Below are positions 6,113-7,264 of a DNA stretch of 7,264 bases, one piece after another. This stretch comes from Gemmatimonadota bacterium (GTDB taxonomy: Bacteria > Gemmatimonadota > Gemmatimonadetes > Longimicrobiales > UBA6960), in assembly GCA_019347995.1 (NCBI GenBank), contig JAHWKH010000122.1:1-7264 (forward strand), read 5' to 3'. Position 1 is the first letter of the stretch; each line of letters opens with the position of its first letter. The notes below the pieces were generated by a model. The model was given only the letters and a program-made list of their open reading frames with translations, ran no database searches and was not told the DNA's origin. The position numbers and the translations under genes are program-made.

Positions 6113-6141
6113 AGGATACGGTGCCCGCCCGAAGGGGTCAA
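6113..6141 (-). promoter_or_regulatory. Sigma-70-type promoter of the apbE operon
   Basis: On the minus strand TTGACC (6141-6136, 5 of 6 to TTGACA) is followed after exactly 17 bp by TATCCT (6118-6113, 4 of 6 to TATAAT). Transcription should start near 6106, just upstream of the Fur-like palindrome. This leaves a leader of about 37 nt before the TTG at 6069. This arrangement decides against the far-upstream TTG at 6141 as the apbE start. Confidence 0.65.
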
Positions 6142-6230
6142 GCCGATGGCGGCGGTGGAAGCCGGAAGGGCTTGCCTCCGGGGCCACGAGACGGCATCGT
6201 CCGGATCCCCCTTCTTCCCCGGACGCGCTC

Positions 6231-6866
6231 GTGACGTCTTCCTGGACCCGGTGGTTCCGCTCCTCGCCCCCTCCGCACGAGGCGGAGGGCAGCGCGGGCT
6301 CTCTCGACGAGCAGCTGGCGAGGCTGGAACGCGAAGCGACGGAAGCGACCTACGGCGTGATGGGCACGCCGCTGAACCGGGCCGGAGACCTCTGCATGAA
6401 AGCCGGGGACCGGAAGCGGGCGCTCAGCTTCTACGGCAGGGCCATCGACGCCTTCCTCGAGGACCAGCAGCCGGAGGCGGCGCGCGGCGTGGCGCAGAAG
6501 CTGATCCGGCTGCACCCGAAGGCCGTGCGCACGCTCTGCACCCTCACGTGGCTGGACGTGGGCTCGGGCCACCGGGCCGACGCCCTGGCCAACCTCGAGC
6601 GCTACGTGGAGGCGGCGATGGGCGGCGGAAACGAGGAGCTCGCCCGGGAGCAGATCGTCGCCATGGGCCGCCTCTCCGTCGACCGCACGTTCCTGCGTGC
6701 CGCCGCCGCCGCCCTGGCCCGCCTCGACGACCCGGAGGGCGCGGCGGAGCTCGAGGAGCGGGCCGAGCGTCCCCAATCCGACGCCGACCCCGACGACCTG
6801 CGCCTGCGCTGCTTCGCCGCCGCCGTGGCGTCCAACGAGCTCCGCCGGGACGAAGACGCGGCCTGA
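6231..6866 (+). CDS. Small TPR-like cytoplasmic protein
   Basis: A 211-residue soluble protein with no signal peptide or membrane helix. It is predicted to be almost wholly alpha-helical. Residues about 44-78 form a TPR-like helix pair (LNRAGDLCMKAGDRKRALSF, then YGRAIDAFLED). Further helical hairpins follow at about 82-97, 99-127, 136-148 and 153-180, with weaker repeat character. The start is taken at GTG 6231. The same frame is open further upstream, but that part is Arg/Pro-rich, crosses the apbE promoter and lacks coding character. No Shine-Dalgarno sequence is seen. It transcribes away from the apbE operon. I recall similar ~210-residue TPR-like proteins, with a conserved RLHPKAVRTLCTLTWLD-type segment, from Gemmatimonadota. 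I know no function for them. Confidence 0.8.
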   Translation: MTSSWTRWFRSSPPPHEAEGSAGSLDEQLARLEREATEATYGVMGTPLNRAGDLCMKAGDRKRALSFYGRAIDAFLEDQQPEAARGVAQKLIRLHPKAVRTLCTLTWLDVGSGHRADALANLERYVEAAMGGGNEELAREQIVAMGRLSVDRTFLRAAAAALARLDDPEGAAELEERAERPQSDADPDDLRLRCFAAAVASNELRRDEDAA

Positions 6867-6873
6867 TCCCCCC

Positions 6874-6891
6874 ACCTCCGGCGGGGGAGGT
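6874..6891. terminator. GC-rich hairpin between convergent genes, possible terminator
   Basis: ACCTCC (6874-6879) and GGAGGT (6886-6891) can form a 6-bp stem around the loop GGCGGG. It lies in the 30-bp gap between the stop of the TPR-like gene and the stop of the convergent gene. No T-tract follows on either strand, so intrinsic termination is uncertain. Confidence 0.35.
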
Positions 6892-6896
6892 TCCCC

Positions 6897-7264
6897 TCAG
6901 CCGCCGCCCGCCTCCAGCGCCCGCCGGAAGGCGTCGGCCTCGGCGGGCCGCACCTCCAGGATGCCGCGGGCCCGCGCCTCGGCCTCGGCCGCTTCGTCGG
7001 GGCGGCCCGTCTGCCGGTAGAGCACCGCCAGGTTGAGGTAGGTGTTGGGATTGGCGGGATTCTCCTCCCGGGCCCGCAGCAGCGCCTCCTCGGCCTCGGC
7101 GTGGCGGCCGGCGCTCCGCAGCAGCCCCCCGGCCTTGTTCCACTCGTTGGAGGTGTCGGGCCGCAGGAGGGTCATGCTGGAAAGGGCCACGGCCGCCACG
7201 GCCACCGCGGCCGGCACGGCGAGCCGCCGCCACAGCCGTTCCCGGACCAGCGCCACCCCGGACG
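6897..7264 (-). CDS. C-terminus of a membrane protein with a TPR tail, partial
   Basis: The frame is open to the right edge, so this is most likely the end of a longer protein. A GTG at 7256 could be a start but has no supporting ribosome site. Counting from that GTG, a basic segment (RERLWRRL) precedes one hydrophobic helix at about 12-28. Then come two TPR units: about 39-69 (NKAGGLLRSAGRHAEAEEAL, then LRAREENP), and 70-103 (NPNTYLNLAVLYRQTGRPDE, then AAEAEARARG). A last membrane helix followed by TPRs is common in polytopic glycosyltransferases of the GT39/PMT type and in O-antigen-ligase-like proteins with TPR tails, but nothing here identifies the upstream domain. It converges with the TPR-like gene at a 30-bp gap. 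Confidence 0.65.
   Translation of the reverse strand, partial: SGVALVRERLWRRLAVPAAVAVAAVALSSMTLLRPDTSNEWNKAGGLLRSAGRHAEAEEALLRAREENPANPNTYLNLAVLYRQTGRPDEAAEAEARARGILEVRPAEADAFRRALEAGGG

Noticed and set aside
6070..6141. N-terminal extension of ApbE from TTG 6141
   Set aside because: It would place the -35, -10 and Fur-like palindrome inside the coding region, and the extra residues do not resemble ApbE.
6048..6230. Upstream extension of the TPR-like protein from an ATG at 6048
   Set aside because: The extra 61 residues are Arg/Pro/Ser-rich with no helical pattern, and they cover the apbE start, operator and promoter. GTG 6231 fits the coding character.
1..7264. CRISPR repeats, tRNA or rRNA genes, insertion-sequence ends, long direct repeats
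   Set aside because: Reading both strands by eye showed none. The only repeated element is the 9-bp operator core TTGAGAACC at 420-428 and 6085-6093.

Overview
The window is GC-rich, has no mobile element, RNA gene or CRISPR array, and is densely packed with genes. Recognisable Shine-Dalgarno sequences are rare, and GTG or TTG starts are common. The gene style fits a Gram-negative, didermic bacterium, because one gene is a beta-barrel outer-membrane porin and several products carry signal peptides. The FeoA variant and the small TPR-like protein resemble what I remember from Gemmatimonadota. That assignment is an inference from memory, not a database result.

Layout, left to right. (1) Positions 1-312, minus strand: the N-terminus of a membrane-anchored sensor protein, probably a histidine kinase, cut by the left edge. 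(2) Positions 460-2722, plus strand: feoA and feoB, the ferrous-iron uptake pair, preceded by a Fur-box-like site at 422-440. (3) Positions 2668-6069, minus strand and convergent with feoB: a tight four-gene operon read from right to left. It encodes ApbE (FMN transferase), an outer-membrane porin with an N-terminal coiled coil, a secreted FMN-binding-domain protein with a flavinylation motif, and a four-helix membrane protein with paired histidines that looks like a small b-type cytochrome. Gene junctions are +3, +1 and -4 bp. A clear promoter (TTGACC, 17 bp, TATCCT) is followed immediately by a second Fur-box-like palindrome at 6086-6100. (4) Positions 6231-6866, plus strand: a small TPR-like soluble protein. 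(5) Positions 6897-7264, minus strand: the C-terminal end of a membrane protein with a TPR tail, cut by the right edge.

How the genes may work together. The two facing operons share the same putative Fur operator core (TTGAGAACC) and converge with overlapping 3' ends. I infer a reductive iron-uptake module. The porin would admit ferric chelates. The membrane cytochrome would pass electrons from the quinone pool or cytoplasm to a periplasmic protein carrying covalent FMN attached by ApbE. That flavoprotein would reduce Fe(III) to Fe(II), and FeoAB would import the Fe(II). FeoAB and ApbE are secure identifications. The cytochrome role and the ferric-reductase function are inferences from context.
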